A stretch of 64,000 nt of DNA from Pieris napi (Eukaryota > Arthropoda > Insecta > Lepidoptera > Pieridae), in assembly GCF_905475465.1 (NCBI RefSeq), contig NC_062245.1, positions 5,828,001 to 5,892,000 of the forward strand, written 5' to 3'. The notes under the pieces are model-generated. The model saw only the letters and a program-made list of their open reading frames with translations, ran no database searches and was not told the origin of the DNA. The position numbers and the translations under genes are program-made. This document shows positions 1 to 11,908 of this stretch, piece after piece (positions within the stretch are counted from its first letter, which is position 1; each line of letters starts with the position of its first letter).

Positions 1-523
1 GCTACACTAATTATCAATATAACACGCCAAATCAGTCATTATTATGTATAATTAACGACCAGATTCCTATGAACGTATTTTTTCTTTCGATAAGAATGTT
101 TGTCTAGAGAAGATTGGAGTATGCAATTCACTTTGTAGTATAAATGGGCCTGCAATTATTTGGGAATTGAAAGTCAATTTAAACATGTCCCAATGTTATT
201 CCTTACACTAAATACTTGCATTACATTACATTGGCTCAGGCAATCCTTATAAATTATTTGTATTAGGTTTACATAACATTGAGACGGAGGTATTCATAGC
301 TTAGTTCTTTTTGTTATGATTATTTTCTCCATATTTCGTTCAGTTTATAATATTGTTGAAATATTTTTGGTTGCCGAGTACACTTACAGGATTTCTACCA
401 GAACACCGTATTTTAAAACCAATACAGAGAGAGGAACTTCACCTTAGCACATGATAATGCTAGTATAAGAGTTATAGTAAGAATGTGATGGACTAACACT
501 TAATCAGAGCGTACTAATTCTTA
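1..523. other. intergenic, nothing recognised
   Basis: AT-rich sequence with no supportable reading frame on either strand and no repeat that I recognise. Confidence 0.5.
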
Positions 524-633
524 AAAGGCCGGCAAAACACTCGCAGGCCGTCTGGCATTAAGTGTGTCCATGGGCGGTATCACTTAACATCAGTTGAGCC
601 TTCTGCCCGTTCGTCCCCTGTTCTATAATTTTT
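524..633 (+). mobile_element. jockey-like LINE 3' fragment
   Basis: This is the reverse complement of the repeat seen at 7706-8155: the same GGCCGGCAA, CCATGGGCGGTATCACTTAA and GTTCTATAA blocks occur in the same order. It is a short remnant of the 3' end of a non-LTR retrotransposon, here in sense orientation. Confidence 0.6.
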
Positions 634-1799
634 TTATATGTTGTTATTTGAAATTCTGAAATATAGTAAAGTTATTCAAACATTTCGACATATTCAAACG
701 TTTTTTGATTATCGATTAATCGATGTTCTTTAATATTTTTCTAAACAACTATTTCCACTTGTTTTTTACCTTTGATAACCATTCAATTGGCTATATTGTG
801 TTTTACTTTGCCATTTCTTATACCCGTAAAATACAAGCGTTATCACAGAATGTAAAACATGACATGAAGGCGATGATGGATCACGAAATAACCCCTAATC
901 AGCTTATCTGAACAACATAAGGTTTAAGAACCTAATTAACCTGGTTACGACAATAATTTACTTAAAAATCGAAATTAATATTTCCATGTATAGCTTTGTA
1001 ATATATATTCATATTCTTAAAACTATTTAGTTTGCCTCAGTTTTACAGGCTAGGCAGAATTGCTTAGTGAATTTTTTGTTATACCTTTTTTGCAATTTCG
1101 TTTCAATTTATTTTAGCCTGAACTCTTAGTGCAATATTCAGAGTCGAGGCTTAACGATATAGTATGATAACAACAACATAACAGGAACAATATTTGCCAC
1201 AAAACTTACAAAAATAAACATGTAATAATTACGAAATATTCACCGTTGAACTTTAAAAAAGTTATGGATTTGACATATGTGAAGACTCCCTTAGTGCTCG
1301 TATTCTTGTTCAAATGATAAAAGGCCGGACAATTCTCTTAAAAGGCTCTATATATCTCGAAGGGTGGCTGTAGTCGCATAACATTAGAACTGGCCATTTG
1401 CAGCTCATATGAAAAGGATATAGTATTCATTTAAATTTAGAACGTAGGTCACTGGGTAGGGTATGTAATAATAATAAAAAGCAATCCATATTTTTTGCTT
1501 TTAGTTGTATTTATAACTTTGGTCAAATAAGCTTTCCATTGCTTTTATGTAACAAAAATGACAGCACGAGATTCGTAGCGTAGAGTAGTCGGAGAAATTA
1601 TTTTTGACTGCTCTACGCCCTTTATTAATTAAATATTAATAAGTAGATAAGGTCAATTCTAAACTAAATCTCATCTGTCTCTTATGACAGCTAGCGTCAT
1701 CATAGTTCTTAATTAGTTTAGGGTAAGTCGGTCAAAATATATTTTTTATTGACTTTCATAAATAACTTTACATAATGAATATATTGCCTTGAATCGTAA
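634..1799. other. intergenic, nothing recognised
   Basis: AT-rich. The longest open frame (723-911, +) is hydrophobic, low in complexity and has no domain. A few bases near 1320-1350 resemble the LINE 3' block of 524-633 but are too short to assign. Confidence 0.45.
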
Positions 1800-2175
1800 A
1801 AATAAAATAAAAAATAAAATATGTTTATTATGGAACATAAGATACATGTATCACTTATTCCACGTCATTAAATTTGAAGGCATCCCTACTCATCGGCAAA
1901 GAAGACAGAGGGTGTAGGCCGAGAGAAAAAGCCGGCGTAAAAAACTCTCGGTACTCTTTTAAAACAGCAAATCATCAAACAACACTTATTTAAAACAAAT
2001 ATCGCAAATTAATTAGAAGTAGCCTGTCTAGCACTAGTCCCAGGCCCTTTTATCAACTAGATAATCGTTGACTTTATAGTAAGCCTTTTTACACAGCTTA
2101 TCTTTAATACATTTCTTAAATTTATTGAAAGGCAGTGATAAAAGAGCCTCTGGGATTTGTATTAATACCTACTTT
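1800..2175 (-). mobile_element. non-LTR retrotransposon 3' end (C-terminal coding + 3' UTR)
   Basis: On the minus strand, 2170-2030 reads as the C-terminal tail of a LINE ORF2, including LLSLPFNKFKK and LCKKAYYKVNDYL and ending with a stop after RAWD. The 3' UTR continues down to about 1800. A second copy of the same UTR lies at 54447-54615. The 5' part is truncated, as is usual for LINE insertions. The clade (jockey or RTE) was not resolved. Confidence 0.65.
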
Positions 2176-3346
2176 GTCCTGTCAATGTATTCCGGTGCTA
2201 AGCAACTAATGGTGGGTAACATCAGACGGAAGAGACCTTGACGGACCCCAGAAATATATAAGGGTGTATCCGGTCTTAAAACATCATTCTAATTAATAAT
2301 ATTTTTAACTGATGTTATCGTCCAAATTGGTTGTTCTACGTGGAAATAGTTTCATGAAATTTCTTGACGCGTACTAAATGTAGATTAGTGACTTCGCGTG
2401 CGTGCCTACTTATAATAATTATTATCGACGCCCACTCTAACACTGGGTACAGTAGGCGTCATATTATAAGCAAAAAATTACAATTTTTAAATAAAGAACG
2501 TTTATTTATAATTTATTCTTAAGCGATTTGTTAATATTTCTTTTAACATGCTCTTGCTTTTAATTCTAACAAATTACGGCAAGAGTATGCTGAAGTTAGA
2601 GAATGCAACTATTTAATAGCCTGCCTGCGTCGATTACTATAGTGCCAACACAGTGGGCGCCTTTAAGAGACGTTTGGCGTGCTTTATGGCCGACAATAAA
2701 TTATAGATTTCTGTGTTATTAAATTACTTCAATATAGTTGATGTTTATCTGTATTATTTTATCTTGTTTTTTTTCTTTCTTCGGTGCAAATAGATTAATT
2801 ATAGGTAAATGTGTAAAACATAATTCAAGTTTTAACAGAAATAAAGATTCTATTACAATAAACATAAAAGTAACACACTTTTCAAATTACTTTGCGCTTA
2901 CAAACATATTCTAGATTCTCTGTTTACAATGCCTCGTCCTACAGTAAATTAAGAAAAAAACTTGAAATAAAGGGCTGCAGTAACTATTTTAACAGATGTT
3001 TATACTTCCATGGATTCAACTTCTGTCCACTTATTTTGTAACACGCAATAACACTACGTACACGAACTAACACGCAATAAAACATTTTTAATTTATATTT
3101 CTTTTTACATTTTTAAAAGCAAATAACGAAAGCAATACTTCCGTAATCATTTGGAGTGTATTCCTTATTAAGGTTGTATTTCGCAGCCGACTATACTTCA
3201 GTTTTTATATTGGGGTGGGGTCATGGAGTAAATTTCGTGATTTCCGCTCTAATGATTTCGACTTCACCTTAACTTTTATAACAACTTCCGATAGAGGGTA
3301 ATTAAAATAAATAATAGTATATTTAGTAATAAAGCAAAGTTAATTT
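2176..3346. other. intergenic, nothing recognised
   Basis: AT-rich sequence without a supportable gene. The first ~120 bases may be a diverged continuation of the adjacent LINE fragment. Confidence 0.4.
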
Positions 3347-3604
3347 AGTGCCTTGAGCATGCGGTTCTTATGAGGTCGTAGGTTCATCCCTGGCACCAAT
3401 GGAACTTTTGTGCTTAACTTACTATGTGCGCATTTAACACTCGTGTACAGTGAAGTAAAACATGGTGGCATGCCTAAGACCCACAAAAAATCGACGGCTT
3501 GTGTCGGTCACAGACGGCTGATCACCTACTTGCCTATAAGAAAAAATATTCTCACGAAACAGGTACACAAACCTAAGACCAAAATCAAGGGCGTCACTGG
3601 TTTT
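3347..3604 (+). mobile_element. tRNA-headed SINE (family A), degraded
   Basis: It has a damaged pol III head with a B-box-like GGTTCATCCC, followed by the family body: CACCAATGGAAC, the conserved AAAATCGACGGC and a TGATCACCTACTTGCCTAT block. Better copies lie at 56871-57146 and 37302-37585. Confidence 0.7.
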
Positions 3605-4914
3605 TTTATATATAGTATTTATTTAATATCAATTAATTTATAAAACACTAATATTTTACTAATAGTACATATTATTCTCAAACATGCAAAAACTTATAAA
3701 TTATAGTCTGTAATAACAACGTCATTTAATTTAAACATTTTATTTTCGAGAGAAATTTTATTGATTTTTAATTATTCTTTATACTATAGACGCTATATAT
3801 ACTATTTTACAAATCCTACATGTTAACATACAAAGAACGAAGAATAAGATATCGTTTTGCGCATTTAAGACACACAAAAGCATATATAAAAATAAAAGGG
3901 TCCCACAGATTTAAATATCCTTTGTATAAAGTATTACGTTTGATTACATGATTACATGACTTTCATACATAAATTTATTTCATTTATTAAATATGTGGTA
4001 TCTGCTCAAACAACAGTTTATTCTAGATTATTTAGTGTAGATAAAAAGTATATTTATTTCAAGGCTTTATAGTACAATAAGCCGCTGTTAAAAATTGCTT
4101 AGCAAATTGTCGGCGTCGATAATTGAAACTGTCAAACACGGGTGACCTTTAATTGCTTTAAAAAAGTAAAGCTCTTTTAAACTCTAAAGGATGACTTTAG
4201 GACTAAAGGTAAAGCCCCAGAAAAAAAATGGGGGTTGATAAAGTCGAAGCGAGAGTCCGCGTTAATTTATCTGGTTTCGATAGTAAATAAGTAAATTCCT
4301 CATAGTTTATATTTTAAATGAATTTAGTTGGGTGTAATCACTTGTATGGTTGGCCATCTTTACTTTTTGACATCCAGTAACACACAATTAATTAACCAAT
4401 CAGTTCTCACTTCTTTTTTCGAAAACTGTTAACTCGTGGTCCAAACTCAGCCACAACGCAAATTTCCATCAAATGTCACGCCACGTATATTATACACTTT
4501 TTGTCGACATGGTAGAAAGTAGCAGATGGTCCATCGAAACCAGCAGAATGGGAAATGGGAACCTCTATTCTGAAGTACTAAACTGATAAAGGTTGGTACC
4601 AGCTCGCTTATAATTAGACTTACCCTGTCTTTCCAAAACCCGTATCCATTTGATTAAGATCCTCATGGCACAACTTAGAAAAGCTCTATCAAGTGACAGA
4701 TGTAAAATGAAATGCCTGATGGTGCTTATCAGCATCCGGTGATAAATTATCATTTTTTTGTCTATAAGGGATTTTTAGGGATCTCAATTAGAAATAGTTT
4801 GGAAATCTTTGTTTTTATATTTAATATATACAAAATTCCTAACCTACATAGTAATAATAATAATTAATAATAAAAATTGATAAATAAAAAATTAAAACAA
4901 ATTTTAAAAGCTGT
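3605..4914. other. intergenic, nothing recognised
   Basis: AT-rich. A 62-codon frame on the minus strand (4565-4753) has no domain and no splice context. Confidence 0.45.
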
Positions 4915-5330
4915 TCCCTGTGGCAGTGTACCTTTAATGCTGGCAGCATTTCCTCGCTGCACTGCGATAATTTTCGTTGAGCGAGAAAAGCACCAGCTCT
5001 GCCCTGCGATTCTGTAACTCACTTGACGAACTCACACAGCGGTTTTGGCATCGGCGGTCGCTCTCAAATCCGTCGTGAAGCAGTCATTTTATGATTTGGA
5101 ATTCTGAAAAGGTGGGAGCTTGTAGTTTATTGTTTATCAGAATGCCAAATCATAAAATGACTGCTTCACGACTGATTTGAGAGCGACCGCCGATGCGAAA
5201 ACCGCTGTGTGAGTTCGTCAAGTGAGTTACAGAATCGCAGGGCTGGGGTCACCGGTTAGTTTATTAATTTTAGAGATACCTCGCGGCTGATGTAAGATAT
5301 ACGATCGCATATTGAAATTTCTTCTGATAT
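4915..5330. repeat. dispersed repeat split by a MITE
   Basis: The block beginning CCCTGTGGCAGTGTACC (4917 on) recurs at 23201-23250. It runs to AGCACCAGCTCTG at about 5001 and resumes at 5243 with CTGGGGTCACCGG. The foldback MITE at 5002-5242 is therefore a younger insertion. Class not determined. Confidence 0.55.
5002..5242. mobile_element. palindromic MITE, CWG target duplication (copy 1)
   Basis: Two nearly perfect inverted arms of ~105 bp begin CCCTGCGATTCTGTAACTC and close with the reverse complement. A short loop around 5108-5140 contains GGTGGGAGCTTG. The element is flanked by CTG at 4999-5001 and CTG at 5243-5245. Removing element plus one CTG restores the interrupted host repeat, which supports a 3-bp target site duplication. 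Other copies: 55084-55311 and 25597-25745. Confidence 0.85.
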
Positions 5331-7705
5331 CCCGACTAAATAGTCAATCCTCTTACATAGTTGGTACAGTGGAATTTCAATCTTAACACAAAGACTTCTT
5401 AAATCAAACTATAATTGCGCCTCCTTGGAGGTAATATATCTTCGATCTTAGGAAGACTACGTTCGACTTCTGATGGCCCCTTACATGACCTTGAGTGTGC
5501 TATAATATTTAATACAGGTAATAATTAGATGTGTGTTAAACTAGAATAAATAATACACATGTTGGGCTATCCGCATAAACATAACTAGATTTAGAATACA
5601 AAAATAATATCTCGTCATAAATTTATTTTTATAATTTGTGGGAAGTGGCACAGGTCAGGGAACCCAGGAAGTTTCCCTTTTCGGAGGCCAAGATATTTTC
5701 TGGCTCGCAGACAGCGGAGTGATGACGCGTTGTAGTTAAAATAAAACAACCGTCAGTTTCTGTTGCCGTGTTTGTACATATAAATTGTGTTTCATGATCA
5801 TGATCATGCAAGGGTGTGTATAAAGTCCACATGAATGATCTTAAAATCACCTTGTTCAATGAATAACTTGTAAATATGATAAGATGTGTTTAGTCTCATA
5901 ATTGAGCCTTGGCCTCTATTGATAACGATGCATTTCCGCTTTAGTACTAACAAGTATATAGTAAATATAGTCTTATCGGTTTATTTTATTATGAAGTAAC
6001 CATAGAGTATATAGGTACTGCAATGATCAAACAATCATACTTTACAAAACCGTATGGAACATAGTGTAAATTTAAACTAAAGGACAAGATAAGAAGTATA
6101 CAAATAAGAAATAAAACAAAAGTTATTGATGTAAAAAAAATATAAAAAAAAAATAAAAAGACAAAAAAAATTAAATTAAAAAAAAAATGCAAAAAACATA
6201 CCTCAAGCAAATAAGTAAGATTGACTTACGCATTGAGCACGCCGACTCCTAAAAGGCCGACAACGCACTCGCAATTTTGGCAAAGTGAGCGAGCCTCCAA
6301 CCCAGACTGACTATAAATCGAATTATTGCTCCAATAATTTTGCACATTTATAGTTTCCTAAGGGTAATTAAATTATACAACATTTATGTATAATGCTTCA
6401 TATTCAAGTATAACATTTCTGTAATTTTCACAATGAAATTCCAAATAAAGGCCCAATAAACTACAGAACCCTATAAATAAGGGCAGCGATAAATAAAAAA
6501 GGGCGATTATTTTCGTGTATCGATATCTTAAATCCAGTATATTTGGCTTTTATATAACTGTTGTTATATTAAAAATTAGAGTAATAACCATAATCTTAAA
6601 TTAAAATAGATTCTAGAACTTTCTTAGGGTAAGATTCGCGCTAAGTATAACTTCTGTATGTCAAAATACTGGGTTAGAAAAATAGTAGTTCTCTTAGTCA
6701 CAACGTGACCATTCATTTTCAATTTCAAAGCCTTTATTTCAACTAATACAAGAGAGAGTTTAGAAAAATATATGTGTATATAAAAAAGTTCCTTAAGCAG
6801 ACACAGACAAGTACAAAAAAAAGTACAACGTGACCATGAGAGACTTTTAAATGTACAACTAACAAATTAGATGGCTATATAGGAAAGTATCTTCTAATAT
6901 TACGAAGGCTTTTCTACTAGAAAACATTGTTTTGAATTTTAAACGCTTTTTAACGTAACGCTGTATTCGAATAAACTTTGACAGTTTTCTATTGATCATT
7001 CATTGTACAAACTATTCACTTGATATCCACTGTACGATATTAATATCATAGACAGCAGAATCAGACACCAATACCGATACTTCACAGCTTATCTAAAGCC
7101 CCCTAATGTTTTTATGAGTTCCCGGGAACTCCGGAGGGAGGCGTGACGTAAAAATGAGAGATAACGGGATGTTGACCGTTATGAAGATAAATTTGGGATA
7201 TTACATAATACCAGCTATAGCTCAATGATCAAGCAGTTTACTTAACACGTCCTAGGGTTAATTTAAAAAAATATTATTTACTGTGGAAAGCTTAAACTTT
7301 ATAAATTGGTATCGCTGTCCATTATTGAACTATAGACGTTTTTTTGTTGTGTGTTACTGTAATTTGTATTGTTATAATAAATAAGAAATGCAAACTTTCA
7401 ATTACTCAAATCATGTAAAATAAATAACGAGGGCCGTTTGGCCGTTACGATAGAAAAACAAAAGTTATTTTTTTTAATTCTTAATTCAAATAAGGTTACT
7501 AACGTTACACTATCTTCACATAGCAAAGGATGGATATTGCAACTCTTTTGAATTATTTGTATTAAACTGATTATTGGCCTTTACCAGAACATTTTTTAAT
7601 GTACCTGGTCTACGCAATACACGTGGCGCATCTCCGAGCAAAAATAGCGTCATTACTCTAACGTCCAATAGAGACAGCGAACACGTCGTTTCTGTATGCA
7701 AGTGT
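5331..7705. other. intergenic, only scraps of repeats
   Basis: No gene seen. Open frames at 5629-5859 and 5989-6210 (minus) have no domain; the second is driven by A/T homopolymers. About 40 bases near 6250-6292 match the LINE 3' block seen at 524-633. Confidence 0.45.
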
Positions 7706-8155
7706 TTTTTTTTTATTATAGAACAGGGGGCAAACGGGCAGGAGGCTCATCTGATGTTAAGTAATAACGCCGCCCATGGAGCCTCTCAATGACAGAGGGC
7801 TCGCGAGGGCGTTGCCGGCCTTTTAAGAATTGGTACACTCTTGGTACGAACCTAAGTCGAATTGGTTCGGAAATACTTCAGTGGGCAGATGGTTCCACAT
7901 AGTGGTGGTGCGCGGCAAACACTGCCTTAAGAAACGCTCAGTTGTGGAACGGCGGACGTCGAGGTGATACGGGTGGAATTTCGTATTCTGCCTCGAAGTC
8001 CGATGATGAAACTCAGTTGCAGGTATTAATCCGAACAACTCCTCTGAACACTCTCCATGGTAAATGCGGTAAAAGTCATGTAGTTTTCGTAACATCGCGG
8101 GTTCGTGCAGGGCAAAACCTCATTATTGGGATCGGGATATTGGAAGTTACAGAGT
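7706..8155 (-). mobile_element. jockey-like LINE 3' end with C-terminal coding remnant
   Basis: The minus strand 8095-7823 encodes a LINE C-terminal segment with FYRIYHGECSEELFGLIP, EFHHRTSRQN and MWNHLPTEVFP motifs. It then runs into the conserved 3' block (GGCCGGCAACGC, CCATGGGCGGCG, CCCCCTGTTCTATAATAAA). It is 5' truncated. Shorter relatives lie at 8458-8545, 31541-31645, 47319-47640, 54884-55072 and 57946-58050. Confidence 0.8.
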
Positions 8156-8457
8156 AAGCTAGTTAGCTCTCGGATGTGTTTTGCACTGTTCAGCTATTGT
8201 CTGCCTCAACCGAAAATATTCGCATTATTAAAGTTGAATGTGAATGAATATAAATGTTTTTATTGAACATGAATCACTTATACCTTTTATCGCATGTTAT
8301 TCTTCACTTACCGCGGCAACAAACTATACAAAACAAACCCTTTTTAGAAAAACCAAACATAAATATTGGTGACTCCAATCTTTTAAAAGCACAAAAAAAG
8401 TTTGGGATATGGAAATTTCAATAAAGAAAAGGTTTCTCACAACAACATAAATTGATT

Positions 8458-8545
8458 TTTTTTGGCGCAAACGGGCAGAAAGCTCACCTGATGTTAAGAC
8501 CGCCGCCCATGGACACTCACATTGCCAGAAGTCGTGCGTTGGGGG
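8458..8545 (-). mobile_element. LINE 3' fragment
   Basis: Short copy of the block at 7706-7830: GCAAACGGGCAGAAAGCTCA and GACCGCCGCCCATGGACA. Confidence 0.6.
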
Positions 8546-9002
8546 CCATTTAAGATTGCTACGATCTCTTTTCTTAATTTGTATATGTATATAATATGGT
8601 ACTATAAAATTAAAATACTTAGTTTATACACTCCGTACTGCAAACCATGTGACTTGGTCTTCGAATCCTGGTTATGGAATATTGAAACCTGATTTTGATT
8701 TGCTGGTTCATCACAAAATTGTTTAAAATCCAGATTACTTGCCCTTATTGAACATACTGCGTAAACGACTTAGCAACTGAATAGTATATAATATATATCA
8801 AACAAGATTCAGGAATTATGTTAAAAGAAAATAAACATACCAAAGACATTGCCTAAATGAATGTTCAAATCTCTGTTTTCCGATAAGCTTAGCTCAAACT
8901 ATATGCCCTAAAGGCTAAAACTTATCTATTTCATTCGCCATTCCTTCTACAGCATATGCAGAACATACGGAACAGCCAATGGGCTAAAAAAATACGTAAA
9001 TA
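8546..9002. other. intergenic, nothing recognised
   Basis: AT-rich, no gene and no repeat recognised. Confidence 0.4.
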
Positions 9003-9004
9003 TA

Positions 9005-9436
9005 CAGTAGAACCTCGACAACTATAACCTCGGTAACTTAAAAACCTCTGTAACTTCAAAAAATAATATGTTCCCTTCCCATCAGAGCCAAAAAACCTCC
9101 ATAACTTAAAAAACGCAACCTCTATAACTTAAATAAGTAATCTCTGAATTGGCCCTCAGTAACTTAAATCAATGTTTCCACAACCTCTATACCATAAAAT
9201 TGTTTGTTAATGAGTCATTTTGAAAAAAGCAAAAAAGAGCTTATAAATAGGATTATTTAAATTTCTGTATTTTATTGAACCAATCCTTCTGACGCATTCG
9301 AGTAAAAATAGGAATAAGGGTACATACATACATATGTACATACCTACCTCTATAATAACCTATCCCTAACATAGACTCTTGATAACTTAAAATATTTTGT
9401 GTTTCCCTTGGACTTTAACATATCGAGTTTCTACTG
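9005..9436. mobile_element. pogo/Tigger-type MITE
   Basis: Left end CAGTAGAACCTCGACAACT and the inverse of the right end, CAGTAGAAACTCGAT, form terminal inverted repeats. TA is present on each side (9003-9004 and 9437-9438). Internal sequence repeats CTCTATAACTTAAA-like blocks, as in non-autonomous pogo derivatives. No transposase frame remains. Confidence 0.7.
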
Positions 9437-9438
9437 TA

Positions 9439-10578
9439 GTTAACTTAACTGCAGTAAGCTTGGCAGGCGTTGATTACCACCTAAGCCTGTATATTACCTT
9501 CCAACAGTTAAGGTGCATGCAAAAAGCTTTACGACATTACAAAAGAGTATCCTTATATACGTATTCATTATTTCTTTCACTATTTACTATTGAGAGAGAA
9601 GCTTTTTGAGAGATGGAAGCTTCCTGCGTTGAATTTCATTATGAGCTTTCATTGACCGACGAAAATATCATTGTATATCCACTGTTCCTCGTAGTCAATA
9701 AATATTGTAGTCTGGACTGTATCTCTGAACTAAAACCAACTAAAATTTGTCGCCTATTGTATTGAACTTTGTATTTCTATATTTCATTATAATTTCTTAA
9801 TATGTCTCTATTTCATATCAAATCAGATGTTGCGAGACGAGAAAAGATGTAAAATGGGCTCACCATTTTTGCCAAATAACTATCAGTAATACTAACGGTG
9901 TAGTTTGCTAACCCACTAGTATAGGGCAAACTTTCAGGATCTCTCAATTATCATAAAATCAAAATTATGAGAGCAATCAAACAACAGATTGTATGTATAG
10001 AATTGTAGTACTGCAGGCTTTTAAGTTGTACGATATTTTTATACGATATAAGTTAGATATTAAATCTTCGAATGGCTGGCTTTTGGAAATTTCAATAATT
10101 ATGTGGTAAAAACTAATTATGATGAATTCGATTTAAATTCCAAATGGAGCTAAAAAATGTTTCAAAAAAAGGTTTCAAAGGTTTTAACCGAATTGCTGCT
10201 GATGGTACTAACGTTCCTTATTTACCTTTTACGTAGTCTTTGAGAGATATTCTACTATTTCTATTTCACTACTACATTACTAAAAGAGTTCAAAATAAGC
10301 CTGAAAATACACAACATTCTTAAAAAAATATCCATATTGCAACATCAGCCATTGAAGACAGCTCGCATAACGGAAATGCATCCATCATGCTATTATCTAA
10401 CATTAAAATCCATCGAAGCCTTTTTCTGACATCCCACTTGATGGATGAACATGAGCAAGCATTTTTAAAATGGAAATAAATGCCCACGTCTCCCACTGCT
10501 TAAATTGGGACAATAAGAAGCTAAAATTTAGCGGTTGCCTCTTTGTATAGTATTACTATATATTATTATAGTAATACT
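9439..10578. other. intergenic, nothing recognised
   Basis: AT-rich. A small imperfect palindrome (AGTATTACTATA with its inverse) sits at 10548-10577, directly before the next repeat. Confidence 0.4.
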
Positions 10579-10869
10579 AGCTGATCCGGCAAACGTCGTT
10601 TTGCCATGTTTATCATTTAAAATAAAAAATAGGGGTTGATCGTAGAGGGGTGAAAATTAGGGGTTGTATGTATTTTTTAATGCCGCATCATAAAAAAATA
10701 AACATTAAAAAAATTATCTAAAAATTAAAAAAAAAATTAGGGGGATGAAAAATAGATGTCCGATTCTCAGTTATACCCAATATGCACACAAAATTTCATG
10801 AGAATCAGTCAAGCCGTTTCGGAGGAGTTTAACCACAAACACCGCGACACGAGAATTTTATATATTAGA
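10579..10869 (+). repeat. dispersed repeat, ACTAGCTGATCC...ATATATTAGAT type
   Basis: It begins CTAGCTGATCCGGCAAACG and ends CACGAGAATTTTATATATTA. The same ends occur at 57152-57487 (+), and a diverged copy lies at 55745-56100 (-). It encodes nothing visible and behaves like a short non-autonomous element. Superfamily not determined. Confidence 0.65.
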
Positions 10870-11635
10870 TTTAGGCGAAGCTTTATCACGTATTCATTCT
10901 AATTTTAATCGGCTATTCATGGCCATAATTTAATTATAGCAATCTCTGGATAACGTTTATATAACAGACCAATTAAAAACATACCGTCTCAAGTAATTAG
11001 CCCAGTTCCTCTCTTAACTGAGACCTAACTTTAATTGTTTAATTTCTGAACTTAATGGTGCTTATGAACGCCACAATTTAGCCTTTATCTGCTTACAAAG
11101 CTTCTAGGTCACATTAGGGATCTGGGTAATTTTCATATGCGGCAAGCCTAATTTCAATTTTCTACACACTTTCGTAACGAGATGGTTCATTTAAATGATT
11201 AAGATGTGCTTAATGAGTTGTATATTCATATTTTGCTTGCAATTATATCTCATTGTATGCTTTCCATAGTAAATATATTTCTATATTTATAATGAGAAAT
11301 TGTATGCTAGATATCGGCATTTATTACGATAAATATAAATAGCTATTGTAGGTTGAATTTATTGATCAAAACACATATAATAATTAAACAGTAAGTGTAA
11401 TTTGTCTGATCGTAATGTGAGTATGCCGTGATTATTTACAACAATAACAATTGTCGGATATTTGTTATTTACATTTATAGATCTGTGTGTTTCTTCTAAT
11501 ATCTTATATGCGCTTTACGCTTATTTTACCGAATGTAATACGATTTCAGATAGCCGTGTTCTTCTAGTGTTTTTCGCTGTTTATATAATAAACTAAAATT
11601 AATAGTGATCTTTAAAATAATATAAGATTTCCTAT
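10870..11635. other. 3' flank of the SLP-76-like gene
   Basis: No gene or repeat recognised. A minus-strand AATAAA lies at 11358-11363, about 270 bases past the stop codon, and is a candidate poly(A) signal for the adaptor gene. Confidence 0.35.
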
Positions 11636-11908
11636 TTAAAATATCTCTTTACAACCTATAGGTATATTTTTAGGTGTCTGGTAGTACTGTGGTGTGTCTG
11701 TTAGTGTAGTTGCGCCTATCATGTCGCCACCGGCAACAAGTAACAGACGGCGTTTCTTGTGATGCTGCAACAGAGACGTCACCGTTGCAAAGCTCCTTTC
11801 GCCGCGTCTTGCGAAGCCGAGAGCAAGTCGACCATCCGATCGTCTACGTACACCAACGTTATGAACTGCGTTTGCGCAGGATACGCTCAGTGTATATGCG
11901 TGGTTTGG
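11636..11908 (-). CDS. SLP-76-like gene exon 5 (SH2 second half, stop)
   Basis: Acceptor AATTTTCAG at 11909. It has 90 codons, then TAA at 11638-11636. It supplies the SH2 strands (YTLSVSC, VHNVGVRRR, GRLALGF), the FATVTSLLQHH helix and a short tail containing QYYQTP. The plus-strand frame 11710-11937 is its antisense shadow. Confidence 0.88.
   Translation of the reverse strand, partial: PNHAYTLSVSCANAVHNVGVRRRSDGRLALGFARRGERSFATVTSLLQHHKKRRLLLVAGGDMIGATTLTDTPQYYQTPKNIPIGCKEIF

Noticed and set aside
5989..6210. 73-codon hydrophobic minus-strand ORF
   Set aside because: It is generated by A-rich homopolymer sequence on the plus strand; no domain or conservation sign.
8630..8700. tRNA-like stretch with TTCGAATCC
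   Set aside because: No matching A box or cloverleaf could be drawn.
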